Shown here piece by piece: positions 36,806 through 46,422 of a stretch of DNA of 64,000 bases (within the stretch, counting starts at the first letter, position 1; the number at the start of each line of letters is the position of its first letter). The notes beneath the pieces are model-generated. The model was given only the letters and a program-made list of their open reading frames with translations, did not search any database and was not told the DNA's origin. The position numbers and the translations under genes are program-made. This stretch comes from Pedobacter xixiisoli. Its GTDB lineage: Bacteria > Bacteroidota > Bacteroidia > Sphingobacteriales > Sphingobacteriaceae. The DNA is taken from assembly GCF_900215335.1 (NCBI RefSeq), contig NZ_OCMT01000004.1, positions 248,001 through 312,000 on the forward strand. The letters run 5' to 3'.

Positions 36806-37186
36806 CTATCCTTTATATGCAGTTATAGAAATTTCTACATTCACCCCTTTAGGTAAACCTTTTACAGCAACTGTTTCTCTAGCAGGAAAGTCGCTCTTGA
36901 AGTATGAACCATAAATTTCGTTTACTTGCGCAAATAAGGACATATCAGATAAGAAGATCGTGGTTTTGATGATATGCTCGAATTCATATTCCGATTCCAC
37001 TAAAACTGCTTTGATATTGCGCATCACCTGATGAGTTTCCTCTTCTAACGTATCATTATTTAATTCGCTGTTTTCTGGATTGATGGCAATTTGACCAGAT
37101 GCAAATAAGAAGCCGTTGGCAACAATTGCTTGGCTATATGGTCCAATTGGCTCAGGAGCATTAGAGGTATAGATAACTTTTTTCAT
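36806..37186 (-). CDS. ridA: RidA family enamine/imine deaminase
   Basis: A 126-residue RidA protein (YjgF/YER057c/UK114). It shows PEPIGPYSQAIVANGFLFASG, the conserved Arg in PARETVAVKGLP and the C-terminal VEISITAYKG. It hydrolyses reactive 2-aminoacrylate from PLP enzymes. It leads a two-gene operon with rarD. Confidence 0.93.
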   Translation of the reverse strand: MKKVIYTSNAPEPIGPYSQAIVANGFLFASGQIAINPENSELNNDTLEEETHQVMRNIKAVLVESEYEFEHIIKTTIFLSDMSLFAQVNEIYGSYFKSDFPARETVAVKGLPKGVNVEISITAYKG

Positions 37187-37268
37187 AATTTAATTATAAG
37201 ACTGGTTATGTTATGGATGTATAAAACAAAAGTGAATACTAGATTATGCTTACAAATTTAGGCATAAA

Positions 37269-37299
37269 AAAAGGTCCCGACGTTAAGTCGGGACCTTTT
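37269..37299 (-). terminator. Intrinsic terminator of the OmpA porin gene
   Basis: Thirteen-base perfect arms (37269-37281 and 37287-37299, aaaaggtcccgac) surround a 5-base loop. On the minus strand the hairpin is followed by a T tract. It lies after the OmpA stop (37322). Confidence 0.9.
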
Positions 37300-37321
37300 A
37301 TATCGTTTACTTTAAGAAAGA

Positions 37322-38689
37322 TTAGTTTCTTGTAGTTTCAACACGACGATTTTGGATACGACCTTCTTCAGTATCGTTAGAAGCAATTGGTTTGCTTTCG
37401 CCAAAACCTTTCACAGCAACACTGCTAGCGCTAACGCCAGAGTTTACTAAGTAAGTTTTAACAGAGTTTGCTCTGTCTTTAGATAACTTCATGTTGTATG
37501 CAGCAGTACCTTCGCTAGAAGCGTGACCATTAACTGTCACTTTACCACCGTTTTCACGCAATACTGAAGATAATTTATCTAAAGTTGGATAAGATTCTGT
37601 TTTTAACACTGAGCTATTGAATTCAAAACCGATAGTTTCGAAACCAGTTTTATCAGAAGTTACAGCAGTAGCAGCTGGCTCTGGGAATTTGATTGTACGA
37701 CCTGAACCATCAACTACAGCACCTGGAGCTGAATTAGGTTCTTTGTCAAACATATCAGCAACACCGTCACCATCGCTATCTTTTTTCAAATCATCAACTG
37801 ATTTTTCAACGTTAGCAACACGGTTTTTCAAAGCTTCAACTTCTTGACGTAATGAAGGGTCTTTCAACTCATCATACATTACAGCAACTGGGTTAGTCCA
37901 CTCTAAGCTAGGCTTAGATTTAGATCCTAATGAGAATTCTAAACCAGCATAACCGTAAGAGAACTTATCGTTGTTTGATTTAGCATAAGTACCGTCAAAG
38001 TTATCAGCATCAACAAAGTTAACTGTATAACCTAAGTTAAAGTTAACACGGTCAGATACTTTAAATTTGATACCAGCACCAACAGGAATGTAAACAGCTT
38101 TTACATAATCTTTATCGCCAGTTCCACCAACTGAATTTTTTCCGCTAACATCACTACCAGCTTTACCTTTCCAATCAGTTACAACACCGCTTCCGTTAGT
38201 AACTTTTGGAGCGTAAGCTGATAAACCAGCACCTGCAGTAACGAAGAATGATACTGAGTTCTCACGACGTAAGAAATCGATAGTACCAACGTTAACAACA
38301 CCACGTAAATCTACTGCGTATTGTAAAGCAGTTTCAAATTCTCTATCAGTAGTACCTGCACCTCTGATTGCGAAATCGTTAGATCCTGATACTTTACCAC
38401 GAACACCATTCAATTCTAAACCGAATGAAGGAGCTAATTGTTTACGGATATTTAAACCGTAACCCAAGTTTACATCCCAGCTGTTGTAGTCGTTAGAACC
38501 GATAACTGTTAATGGAGCTAAAACACCCGCATGAACACCTATTGACCAAGTTCTGTACTGTGATCTACCACCAAATACCTTGGCAGAAGAACTGGTTGCA
38601 GGAGCATCCTGTGCGCTAGCTAGAGAAGAAACTCCAACTAATGCTACTAAAGAAGCTGCAACGCCCTTTTTAAAAGTAGAATAATTCAT
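37322..38689 (-). CDS. OmpA-family outer membrane protein with thrombospondin type 3 linker
   Basis: A 455-residue protein. The signal peptide (about 1-27, ending LASAQ) is followed by an N-terminal beta-barrel (about 30-260), a DSDGDGVADMFDKEPN calcium-binding linker, and a C-terminal OmpA domain (about 340-455, with LKTESYPTLDKLSSVL and RIQNRRVE). It anchors the outer membrane to peptidoglycan. Codon choice looks like that of an abundant protein. I chose ATG 38689; the frame is open to 38713. A promoter box lies at 38711. Confidence 0.9.
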   Translation of the reverse strand: MNYSTFKKGVAASLVALVGVSSLASAQDAPATSSSAKVFGGRSQYRTWSIGVHAGVLAPLTVIGSNDYNSWDVNLGYGLNIRKQLAPSFGLELNGVRGKVSGSNDFAIRGAGTTDREFETALQYAVDLRGVVNVGTIDFLRRENSVSFFVTAGAGLSAYAPKVTNGSGVVTDWKGKAGSDVSGKNSVGGTGDKDYVKAVYIPVGAGIKFKVSDRVNFNLGYTVNFVDADNFDGTYAKSNNDKFSYGYAGLEFSLGSKSKPSLEWTNPVAVMYDELKDPSLRQEVEALKNRVANVEKSVDDLKKDSDGDGVADMFDKEPNSAPGAVVDGSGRTIKFPEPAATAVTSDKTGFETIGFEFNSSVLKTESYPTLDKLSSVLRENGGKVTVNGHASSEGTAAYNMKLSKDRANSVKTYLVNSGVSASSVAVKGFGESKPIASNDTEEGRIQNRRVETTRN

Positions 38690-38710
38690 AATTTTCTTTT
38701 TAAGGTTAAA

Positions 38711-38739
38711 CAAATATTTTATTGTATAATTTTTTGCAA
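38711..38739 (-). promoter_or_regulatory. Promoter of the OmpA porin gene
   Basis: On the minus strand, TTG at 38739-38737 and AATATTTG at 38718-38711 fit the Bacteroidota -33/-7 pattern (TTG, about 19 bases, TAnnTTTG) with one mismatch. The spacing to ATG 38689 is about 22 bases. Confidence 0.5.
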
Positions 38740-38965
38740 AACAAAATTAAACAAATTTTTATAATCTCAAAACCCTTTCACAAACTCCGTTCCAAACAAA
38801 ACAGATGCCCCCTTTTATTCTTAAAACCTATAGTTTTATCCTGATAATCAACACCATGAACAATAAAAAGATTATATACAACTTAAGGCCTTTAACAAGT
38901 ACACAATGTGTCTTATAGCAAACAGGCTGCACATTGAGTCCTAAATTATATACAACTACTAGAAG

Positions 38966-39868
38966 TTACACATATTTTTCTAAAAATTGATAAAGATTAA
39001 AGGAACCTTCTTCTAGTGACATTTTTACATGCAATAAAATTTCTTCCTTATTAACATTTCTCATTCTTTTATGTTGAATGAGCTTATAGGCCTGCTCGGC
39101 TAAAAGGTGTTCTTTTTTAATCAAAGATGTTTCTCCTTGTTCCAAAATCCAATTACATATCGGTATAACACCTATGTTTTTATCTGCCACTGTTTTAAAA
39201 ACGGGCAACTCTTGATGTTGGTCTCTTATCATCTTTTGAAGACTATTGACAAACACATCAGCACCCTCTCTATCCGATTTATTGACCACAAAAGCCTGTG
39301 CAACTTCCATCAATCCAGATTTGATATGCTGAATTTCATCTCCAGCCTCGGGCACCAGCACCAATATTGTTTTATCTGCCAAGCCAGCAATCTCTACCTC
39401 CGACTGCCCAACACCAACTGTTTCTACAATAATTAGATCAAAATTACTGGCCCTTAAAACATCCACCATTTCAATGGTTTTTGCAGAAATACCGCCTAAT
39501 GAGCCCCTTGTAGCGACAGATCGAATATAAACATTCGGATTATTGAAATGCTTCGACATCCTGATCCTGTCTCCCAACAAAGAACCATAATTAAAAGGCG
39601 ACGTTGGATCTACAGCAAGAATGGCAACTTTCTTCTCAGCTTTTGTGCACTCTGCAACTATAGCATTTACCAAAGTACTTTTACCTGCTCCCGGTGGACC
39701 CGTCACTCCAACCACAGGAACCTTCCTATTGATATTCAGCTTTTTCAACAAGTCTCCCGCAGGGTGAATATCGTTCTCAACTAGGGTCAAAGCTCTGGCC
39801 AAAGCAATAAAATCACCACATTCTACGTGTTCCCTTAACCAATCAATGTCAATCCGTCTGGAAATCAT
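38966..39868 (-). CDS. meaB: Methylmalonyl-CoA mutase-associated GTPase MeaB
   Basis: A 300-residue G3E-type GTPase, the chaperone that loads and protects adenosylcobalamin in methylmalonyl-CoA mutase. Walker A is GPPGAGKSTL. It also has DPTSPFNYGSLLGDRIRM, IIVETVGVGQSE and VVNKSDREGAD. The mutase genes are not in the window. ATG 39868 is chosen; the frame is open to 39886. Confidence 0.93.
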   Translation of the reverse strand: MISRRIDIDWLREHVECGDFIALARALTLVENDIHPAGDLLKKLNINRKVPVVGVTGPPGAGKSTLVNAIVAECTKAEKKVAILAVDPTSPFNYGSLLGDRIRMSKHFNNPNVYIRSVATRGSLGGISAKTIEMVDVLRASNFDLIIVETVGVGQSEVEIAGLADKTILVLVPEAGDEIQHIKSGLMEVAQAFVVNKSDREGADVFVNSLQKMIRDQHQELPVFKTVADKNIGVIPICNWILEQGETSLIKKEHLLAEQAYKLIQHKRMRNVNKEEILLHVKMSLEEGSFNLYQFLEKYV

Positions 39869-39946
39869 AATCACAAAGAAACACAATTAATCAACTACAT
39901 GCCAAAAGGAAAAACTTAATATATAACATAAGATTTTTAAAATCTG

Positions 39947-39954
39947 TAACTTTG
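39947..39954 (+). promoter_or_regulatory. Bacteroidota-type -7 box upstream of the MsbA-like exporter
   Basis: TAACTTTG matches TAnnTTTG, 18 bases upstream of ATG 39973. It probably drives the plus-strand polysaccharide operon. Confidence 0.45.
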
Positions 39955-39972
39955 CTCTCTTTATATACTTCA

Positions 39973-41814
39973 ATGAAAATATATTTCAGGTTATTATCCT
40001 TCGCTAAGCCAATTGAAAAGTTTGCTATCCCTTATATTATAGCAACAATGCTATCAATTTTATTTGGCACGCTAAACCTAGCTCTACTGTCTCCTCTCTT
40101 TGAAACGCTACTTAAAACAAATAATACAGAAACAACCACTAATGTGATGACTAAGGTAAGTAAAGAAACATCTAGTTTCGACATCTTAGGCAAGTTTAGA
40201 CAACTGGTAAATGAATCTATCAACAATGTTGGGGCTGAAAAAACACTCGCCTATGTCTGTGTTATAATTGTTTGTTCAGTCTTGTTTTCAAATTTATTTA
40301 AATATTTCTCTCAAAGAACAATGGAAGACTTAAGGGTACATACATTATTGAACCTTAGAAAATCAGTATTTAATAATGTGATGAACCTTCATGTTGGGTA
40401 TTTTAACAATGAAAGAAAAGGCGATATCATTTCTAAGGTTGCTTCAGATGTTCAGGTTGTACAATTCACAGTTACCAATACTTTACAGGTTGTTTTCAAA
40501 GAGCCCGTAACCTTGATAGTTTACATTATTATGCTATTAACTATTTCTGCCAAATTAACCTTATTCTCCCTTTTGGTCATTCCTATATCCGCTTTTATAA
40601 TCAGTAAAATTGTAAAGCGTTTAAAACAACAGGCCAAGGAGGCCCATGAATCTTTTGCTAAAATGATTGGATTTTTAGACGAAGCTTTGGGCGGAATTAA
40701 AATTATAAAAGCCTTCAACTCTTCGGAACGAATAAAAGAAAAGTTTAATCAAGAAAACATCTTCTATTCGAACTTAAATCGAAAAATGGTGAGGAGACAG
40801 CAACTAGGGTCGCCTGTATCAGAATTTCTTGGTGTATTGATGGTCGCCGTTATTGTATGGTATGGTGGCAAATTAATTCTTCATAACGATCGAAGTGCGC
40901 TATCACCTTCAGATTTTATCGCATATATTGCTATATTTTCTCAAGTAATGAGGCCGGCAAAAGCATTAACAGATTCGTTTAGTGGAATTCATTCTGGTAT
41001 TGCAGCAGGAGAAAGAGTATTAGGCTTGATAGACACTAAACCTGAATTAACGAACAAACCTGAGGCAAAAATATTAGTTAAATTTAATACTTATTTAAGT
41101 CTTGAAAAGGTGAATTTTTTCTACGGGGAGAAACAAATTTTAAAGGATATCGATATAAAAATAGAAAAAGGAAAAACAGTAGCTCTTGTTGGTCCTTCTG
41201 GTGGCGGAAAGAGTACACTGATGGATTTAATACCTCGCTTTCATGACCCCAAAAATGGCAAGTTAACTATAGACGGAAATGATTATGCCGACTTAACTGT
41301 AGAAAGTATTAGAGCGCAAATGGGAATTGTTAATCAGGAATCTTTTCTGTTTAACGATTCTATCTTCAACAACATAGCCTTTGGCAAACCTAATGCAAGC
41401 TTTGAAGAAGTAATTACGGCAGCAAAGATTGCCAATGCACACGATTTTATTTCGAATACAGAAAATGGCTACGATACCAATGTCGGTGACCGAGGCAACA
41501 AGCTTTCCGGTGGACAGCGACAAAGAGTTTGTATAGCTAGAGCGGTATTAGCAAATCCCCCAATCATGCTATTAGACGAAGCCACTTCAGCATTGGATAC
41601 TGAATCGGAAAAATTGGTACAAGAAGCCTTAAATAACCTCATGCAGAACCGTACTTCGATAGTGATTGCCCATCGTTTAAGCACGATACAACACGCCGAT
41701 GAAATTGTAGTAATTGATAAAGGACAAGTTGTTGAGCAGGGAAATCATACTGAACTTTTAGCGAAAAAAGGTCTTTACCATCGTTTAATTGAAATGCAAA
41801 CCTTTAACGACTAA
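39973..41814 (+). CDS. MsbA-type ABC exporter (membrane and ATPase domains fused)
   Basis: A 613-residue half-transporter with six membrane helices (about 1-320) and an ATPase domain. Walker A GPSGGGKST is at 407-415, the signature LSGGQRQRV at about 511, and Walker B IMLLDEATSALD. MsbA homologues flip lipid A-core or lipid-linked sugars. It leads a plus-strand cluster of glycosyltransferases, starting 3 bases before the first, so lipid-linked sugar export is likely. The TTG at 39952 is an alternative start. Confidence 0.9.
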   Translation: MKIYFRLLSFAKPIEKFAIPYIIATMLSILFGTLNLALLSPLFETLLKTNNTETTTNVMTKVSKETSSFDILGKFRQLVNESINNVGAEKTLAYVCVIIVCSVLFSNLFKYFSQRTMEDLRVHTLLNLRKSVFNNVMNLHVGYFNNERKGDIISKVASDVQVVQFTVTNTLQVVFKEPVTLIVYIIMLLTISAKLTLFSLLVIPISAFIISKIVKRLKQQAKEAHESFAKMIGFLDEALGGIKIIKAFNSSERIKEKFNQENIFYSNLNRKMVRRQQLGSPVSEFLGVLMVAVIVWYGGKLILHNDRSALSPSDFIAYIAIFSQVMRPAKALTDSFSGIHSGIAAGERVLGLIDTKPELTNKPEAKILVKFNTYLSLEKVNFFYGEKQILKDIDIKIEKGKTVALVGPSGGGKSTLMDLIPRFHDPKNGKLTIDGNDYADLTVESIRAQMGIVNQESFLFNDSIFNNIAFGKPNASFEEVITAAKIANAHDFISNTENGYDTNVGDRGNKLSGGQRQRVCIARAVLANPPIMLLDEATSALDTESEKLVQEALNNLMQNRTSIVIAHRLSTIQHADEIVVIDKGQVVEQGNHTELLAKKGLYHRLIEMQTFND

Positions 41815-41817
41815 CCC

Positions 41818-42639
41818 ATGATTTCAAATTCCAAAAGCATTCAAAAAAACGATTTTCCTTACGATTTCTCTATCTGTACCTTGGTAACAAGAACACAAGA
41901 ATACGAAGAAATGCTACAATCGTTTGTTGAAAAAGGTTTTGACGTCAGTACTTGTGAATATTTGCATATAGACAATAGTGAACGCTGTGCTTTTGATGCA
42001 TATAAAGGCCTAAATGAATTTTTACAGCAAGCGAAAGGAAAGTATATCATTATCTGCCACCAAGACATTATCTTACATGATCATGATAGAGTACATTTAG
42101 AAGCAAAAATCAAAGAAATAGAAATGCTAGATTCTAATTGGGCAATTTTAGCAAATGCAGGAGGGATTAATTTCAAATGGATAGCGACTAACCTAACGCA
42201 AGGATCAGGCAGAACAATTAAAGAAAAAAGGCTTCCTTTATTAACGAAGACAATAGATGAGAATTTTATGGTTGTTAAGAATAGTGCAAATTTAGCGCTT
42301 TCAAATCGTCTTTCGGGATTTCATATGTATGGAACAGACATTTGCTTAATTGCTGATATTCTTGGATATAAATCATACGTTATCGATTTTAATCTTACCC
42401 ATAAAAGCGACGGGAATGCCGATGCCAGCTTTTATAAATGTAGGGAAGACTTAATGAGAAATTATAATCACGCCTTTAGAGGCAGATTTATAGCAACTAC
42501 TATCACCAGATTTTACATCTCTGGAAATTGGCTTGCTTATTTGTCATACAACTTACAACCTGTTAAATTTTTTGTAAGACAGTTTTATAAATTTTTCTAT
42601 CATAAAAAGAGATATCTATTAAAACACCCTAAAGGATGA
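41818..42639 (+). CDS. Glycosyltransferase-like protein
   Basis: A 273-residue protein with a GT-A-like core: ICTLVTRTQEYEEMLQSF at the start, GKYIIICHQDIIL (a DxD-like HQD) and YVIDFNLTHKSDG. The closest family is uncertain, as it lacks the usual DDGS motif of GT2. It overlaps the next gene by ATGA, so translation is coupled. Confidence 0.6.
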   Translation: MISNSKSIQKNDFPYDFSICTLVTRTQEYEEMLQSFVEKGFDVSTCEYLHIDNSERCAFDAYKGLNEFLQQAKGKYIIICHQDIILHDHDRVHLEAKIKEIEMLDSNWAILANAGGINFKWIATNLTQGSGRTIKEKRLPLLTKTIDENFMVVKNSANLALSNRLSGFHMYGTDICLIADILGYKSYVIDFNLTHKSDGNADASFYKCREDLMRNYNHAFRGRFIATTITRFYISGNWLAYLSYNLQPVKFFVRQFYKFFYHKKRYLLKHPKG

Positions 42640-43526
42640 TTGTTAAAAAACAGCCCCTGATTTCAGTTGCGCTATGTACTTATAATGGAGAATTATATAT
42701 AGAAGAGCAATTAACAAGCATTTTAAATCAAACTTATACAAATATTGAAATTATAGTTGTTGACGACGGGTCTACAGATAATACGGTCGGCATTATTGAG
42801 CAAATAGGGAAGAAATATCCTCAAATCAAAGTTTATAAAAATGAGTTCAATTTAGGCTATAACAAAAACTTTGAAACAGCTTTTAAAGCTTGTAATGGAG
42901 ATTACATTGCCATAAGCGACCAAGATGATATATGGATCACAGAAAAACTAGAAATACTCCTCAACCAAATCTCTAACAATTGGTTAGTTTTTTCTAATTC
43001 TCAACTCATAAATGAAAAAGGCGAATTGCTTGGAAAGCAACTTTTAGACAAAAATTTTAGTATAGAAACCAGAGACTTTCGGAGTTGCTTATTTTATAAT
43101 TCGGTTACAGGACATACCTCAATGTTTTCTAAAAATTTTCTAAAATACCTAATCCCAATTCCTGAACAAGGTTATTACGATTGGTACATGGGCTTTATTG
43201 CGATGTACCATACCAAAATAACATACGTTAGCCAATGCTTAACACTACATCGTATACATCAAGCCTCGGCTACTTTTAAAACTCAAGATAAAAAAACCAA
43301 AAAGGCGTTACTAAGAACAGAAACTGCAACCAATTTAACAAACTTACAAACCTATAGTGGTTTATTGCCAGCCGACAGAAAATTGATAAGTAGAATAGCT
43401 AATTCCTACTGGAAAAAAAACAGTTTGTTTCTGATCAAATTAATATTCGATGATTACGAGAAATTTTTTCCAGATTTAAAGCCAAGATCTGGTCTCAGCA
43501 GGCTGAACTTTGCTATAAAAGTTTAA
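42636..43526 (+). CDS. Family 2 glycosyltransferase (GT2)
   Basis: A 296-residue GT-A enzyme with the classic nucleotide-binding IEIIVVDDGSTDNTVGII and the acceptor/metal motif YIAISDQDDIWI. The C-terminal part is helical and basic. It likely adds a sugar to a surface polysaccharide (O-antigen or capsule type). ATG overlaps the previous stop. Confidence 0.9.
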   Translation: MIVKKQPLISVALCTYNGELYIEEQLTSILNQTYTNIEIIVVDDGSTDNTVGIIEQIGKKYPQIKVYKNEFNLGYNKNFETAFKACNGDYIAISDQDDIWITEKLEILLNQISNNWLVFSNSQLINEKGELLGKQLLDKNFSIETRDFRSCLFYNSVTGHTSMFSKNFLKYLIPIPEQGYYDWYMGFIAMYHTKITYVSQCLTLHRIHQASATFKTQDKKTKKALLRTETATNLTNLQTYSGLLPADRKLISRIANSYWKKNSLFLIKLIFDDYEKFFPDLKPRSGLSRLNFAIKV

Positions 43527-43560
43527 ATATATTGGTGTTACGTTAATTAAAAATTCTGCT

Positions 43561-43746
43561 ATGCACCATATTATATTGGCTTTACTATCTATAACCTCTG
43601 GTAGATTAAGCCTTTTGTTCGTTTTATTATTTAAAGCCTTGATTTTTAACGTTCAGTCTACTTTATACATTTTAAAGAAAAGTACATTTAGCAAGCTAAA
43701 TCTACTTTTTAAACACATTGGGAGCGAAAATTTTAAATACACATAG
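43561..43746 (+). CDS. Possible small hydrophobic protein between glycosyltransferase genes
   Basis: A 61-residue frame with a hydrophobic N-terminal helix (ILALLSITSGRLSLLFVLLF) and a basic C-terminus. It fills the gap between two GT2 genes and ends 2 bases before the next start, which is what a real gene would do. No homology is known. It could be a chance frame. Confidence 0.35.
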   Translation: MHHIILALLSITSGRLSLLFVLLFKALIFNVQSTLYILKKSTFSKLNLLFKHIGSENFKYT

Positions 43747-43748
43747 TT

Positions 43749-44687
43749 ATGTCTTTGATATCTGTTATTATTCCGACTCACAATTATGGGCATCTAATTA
43801 CGGAAACCATAAACTGTTTATTTGACCAAACCTTTAAAGATTGGGAAGCAATTATTGTTGATGATGGCTCTACCGATGGCACGAAGGATATTGTTGAAAA
43901 ACTAATTAGTTTAGACTCACGTCTAAGCTATATTGAACAACCAAATAGAGGCGTTTCTAGCGCTAGAAACCTTGGACTTAAAAATGCGAAAGGGAAGTAT
44001 ATCCAATTTCTAGATGCAGACGATCTAATTTCTCCCAACAAAATAGAAGCGCAGTTGGCATTAATGGAAAGCAATCCCGAAATTGACATTTGTCTAGTCA
44101 ATGCCAAATACTTCGAAAGCGAAAATAAAGAACAATATTACTCAACCATAGACAAAAAGCAACAGCATGCTCCAGAGAAGATAAGCGGTTTGGGATTTCC
44201 AATTATTCATGCTTATCTACAAAATAATAAATCGGTTATCCAAAGTCCAATTTTTAAAAAAGCAATTATTGAAAGTGTAGGAGCTTTTAAAGAAACCATG
44301 CCCTATTTAGAAGATTGGGACCTATGGTTCAGAATTGCTATCTATAATTATCGCTTCGGATTTCTGGATGATGAAAGTGCCTTGGCTTTAGTAAGAATTC
44401 ATCCCTTAAGCGCATCCCAGAAAGATAATAGCCTTTTAGAAGCGGAAGCAGAATTGCGGGCGCTAATAAAAGGTTATGTCATAAATTCTACACTTCCAGC
44501 TCCTCAGAAGGCAGAACTGCTTGCACTCAATAAAAAACTGCTCATCAATACCTTTAAATATTTGATGGCAAAAACCCACATCTCAGACTTAAGTAAGTTC
44601 GTAAAATACTATCAGTTACTTGCTGGCAGCAATGTTTTTTCAAAGGCGTTTTTAAAATCGCTTAATATTAGAAGAAAAAATATTTAA
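43749..44687 (+). CDS. Family 2 glycosyltransferase (GT2)
   Basis: A 312-residue GT-A enzyme: VIIPTHNYGHLITETI, WEAIIVDDGSTDGTKDIV, GVSSARNLGLKNAKGKYIQF and FLDADDLISP as the metal-binding motif. It likely extends a surface glycan. Its stop overlaps by 4 bases the stop of the convergent GT2 gene, so the two operons end in each other. Confidence 0.9.
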   Translation: MSLISVIIPTHNYGHLITETINCLFDQTFKDWEAIIVDDGSTDGTKDIVEKLISLDSRLSYIEQPNRGVSSARNLGLKNAKGKYIQFLDADDLISPNKIEAQLALMESNPEIDICLVNAKYFESENKEQYYSTIDKKQQHAPEKISGLGFPIIHAYLQNNKSVIQSPIFKKAIIESVGAFKETMPYLEDWDLWFRIAIYNYRFGFLDDESALALVRIHPLSASQKDNSLLEAEAELRALIKGYVINSTLPAPQKAELLALNKKLLINTFKYLMAKTHISDLSKFVKYYQLLAGSNVFSKAFLKSLNIRRKNI

Positions 44688-45460
44688 CGTATTCCTAAAA
44701 ACTTCTTAATCTTAATAGTATACCTCAATTTTCTGAGCTGCCTTCTCGCAGCCCAAAGTTCTTCGTAGTTCGGCAAAAATGCAGAAAAATGTGCTTCTAT
44801 AACTTTCTTCCGTTCTGCCAAAATTTGAGGCACGCTATCTTCTTGGGTACTAATGCCCCCTTCAATAAACTCTGACACTGTTATATCAATTCTTTTATAG
44901 CTACAATTATGTTTACAGACAGCTAATAAAAAGAACTTCCAATCGGAAACAATTTTGAGCTCATCATCATATAAGCCTACCAAATCAAATAGTTCTTTTT
45001 TAATAAATGTTGAAGGATGCGGAATTCCATAAAAATAGAACAAATCGAAAGTAAGCAAATGCTCAGGCTTCCAATCTCTCCTTTGTCCCTCATTAACAAA
45101 AACCATATCAGCTATGATAAGATCCTTATCAAATCCATAGGCTACGCAATTATTTATCACATGTTCAGTGGCCAACTTGTCCCCGCTATTTACGAATAAA
45201 AGATAATCTCCCGTAGCTTGCTTAATTCCTTTGTTCATGGCATCGAAAACGCCTTTATCTTTTTCGCTTACAGCATAGGCCAAATGATGCCTGTTGCTTT
45301 CAATTACATCGGTACTGGAGTCGGTGGATCCTCCGTCGATAACAATATGTTCTATTTCTGCATAGCTTTGGCCGGCCACGCTTGCTATTGTTTCTGCTAA
45401 ACCTTCCGCATGGTTATAATTTACGGTTATTATTGATATTTTTAATTGTAAAGGTGTCAT
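44684..45460 (-). CDS. Family 2 glycosyltransferase, WcaE-like
   Basis: A 258-residue GT-A enzyme with ISIITVNYNHAEGLAETI, IEHIVIDGGSTDSSTDVI and GDYLLFVNSGDKL. It resembles the colanic-acid WcaE/WcaA type glycosyltransferases. Last gene of the minus-strand polysaccharide operon. Its start overlaps the gmd stop by 4 bases. Confidence 0.87.
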   Translation of the reverse strand: MTPLQLKISIITVNYNHAEGLAETIASVAGQSYAEIEHIVIDGGSTDSSTDVIESNRHHLAYAVSEKDKGVFDAMNKGIKQATGDYLLFVNSGDKLATEHVINNCVAYGFDKDLIIADMVFVNEGQRRDWKPEHLLTFDLFYFYGIPHPSTFIKKELFDLVGLYDDELKIVSDWKFFLLAVCKHNCSYKRIDITVSEFIEGGISTQEDSVPQILAERKKVIEAHFSAFLPNYEELWAARRQLRKLRYTIKIKKFLGIR

Positions 45461-46422
45461 ATCTTCGGCAGATTTTTTAATTCTTCTTCTAGTAACAATT
45501 CCAAAACTTTATAAAAATCGTAATCATAGTTCCAGCCCAGTTCATTCTTAGCTTTTGTGTTGTCGCCATAAATATCTAAAATTTCATTTGGACGGTACAA
45601 CATCGGATTAACGATGCACCTATCTTTAGAAATATTTAACATATCAAACACGTAATGAATGATAGACTTTAAGCTAATTGATTTTCCAGAACAAATTAAA
45701 TAGTCAGAAGCTCGTTCTTGTTGAAGCATTTGGTACATCGCCTCTACATAACTAGGTGAATATCCAAAATCGCGTTTAATGTCAACATTTCCAACTTCGA
45801 TAAAATCCTGTAATCCATGAGCAATCCTAATACTTTGTTGAAGTACCTTTTTGACGAAGAAGTTTTCGCTTCTCAAATAAGATTCATGATTAAAAAGAAT
45901 GCCACACGCCACATATAGCTTATAGCTTTCTCGATAATTCACACACGTAAAATGGGCTGCAACTTTTGAAGTAGCATAGGGGCTCAATGGGTGCAATACA
46001 CTATTCTCTGTAATTGGAAGTTCGTTTACTTTGCCACACATTTCGCTACTACTTGCTTGATAAAGCCTGATAGCTGGATTAACCAATTTTATCGTCTCTA
46101 AAAAATTAAATACACTAATTGTGTTAAATTTAAACGTGTCAATGGGGTTATTAAACGACTCGAATACAGAGCTTTGAGCAGCAAGATTGTAGATTTCCTC
46201 AGGTTTTTCGCTTGATATGACGTCTACTATTGCTTTTTTGTTCATTAAGTTACACTCTTTGAGTATGATGTCACCTTTTACACCTAAATACGTTAAACCA
46301 CCAAGCTCTTTAGATTGTCCTTCTCTAATGAGTCCAATAACTCGATAGTTTTTCTTTAATAACAATGCAGCAAGATAAGCCCCATCTTGTCCAGAAATTC
46401 CAGATATTATTGCTGTTTTCAA
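45457..46422 (-). CDS. gmd: GDP-mannose 4,6-dehydratase
   Basis: A 321-residue short-chain dehydrogenase. It has the NAD(P) motif GISGQDGAYLAALLLKK, the catalytic SSSEMCG and YATSKVAAH (Y-x-x-x-K), plus NHESYLRSENF, which is typical for GMD. It makes GDP-4-keto-6-deoxy-mannose, the precursor of fucose and related sugars, so deoxyhexose is expected in the glycan. It overlaps both neighbours by 4 bases. Confidence 0.9.
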   Translation of the reverse strand: MKTAIISGISGQDGAYLAALLLKKNYRVIGLIREGQSKELGGLTYLGVKGDIILKECNLMNKKAIVDVISSEKPEEIYNLAAQSSVFESFNNPIDTFKFNTISVFNFLETIKLVNPAIRLYQASSSEMCGKVNELPITENSVLHPLSPYATSKVAAHFTCVNYRESYKLYVACGILFNHESYLRSENFFVKKVLQQSIRIAHGLQDFIEVGNVDIKRDFGYSPSYVEAMYQMLQQERASDYLICSGKSISLKSIIHYVFDMLNISKDRCIVNPMLYRPNEILDIYGDNTKAKNELGWNYDYDFYKVLELLLEEELKNLPKI

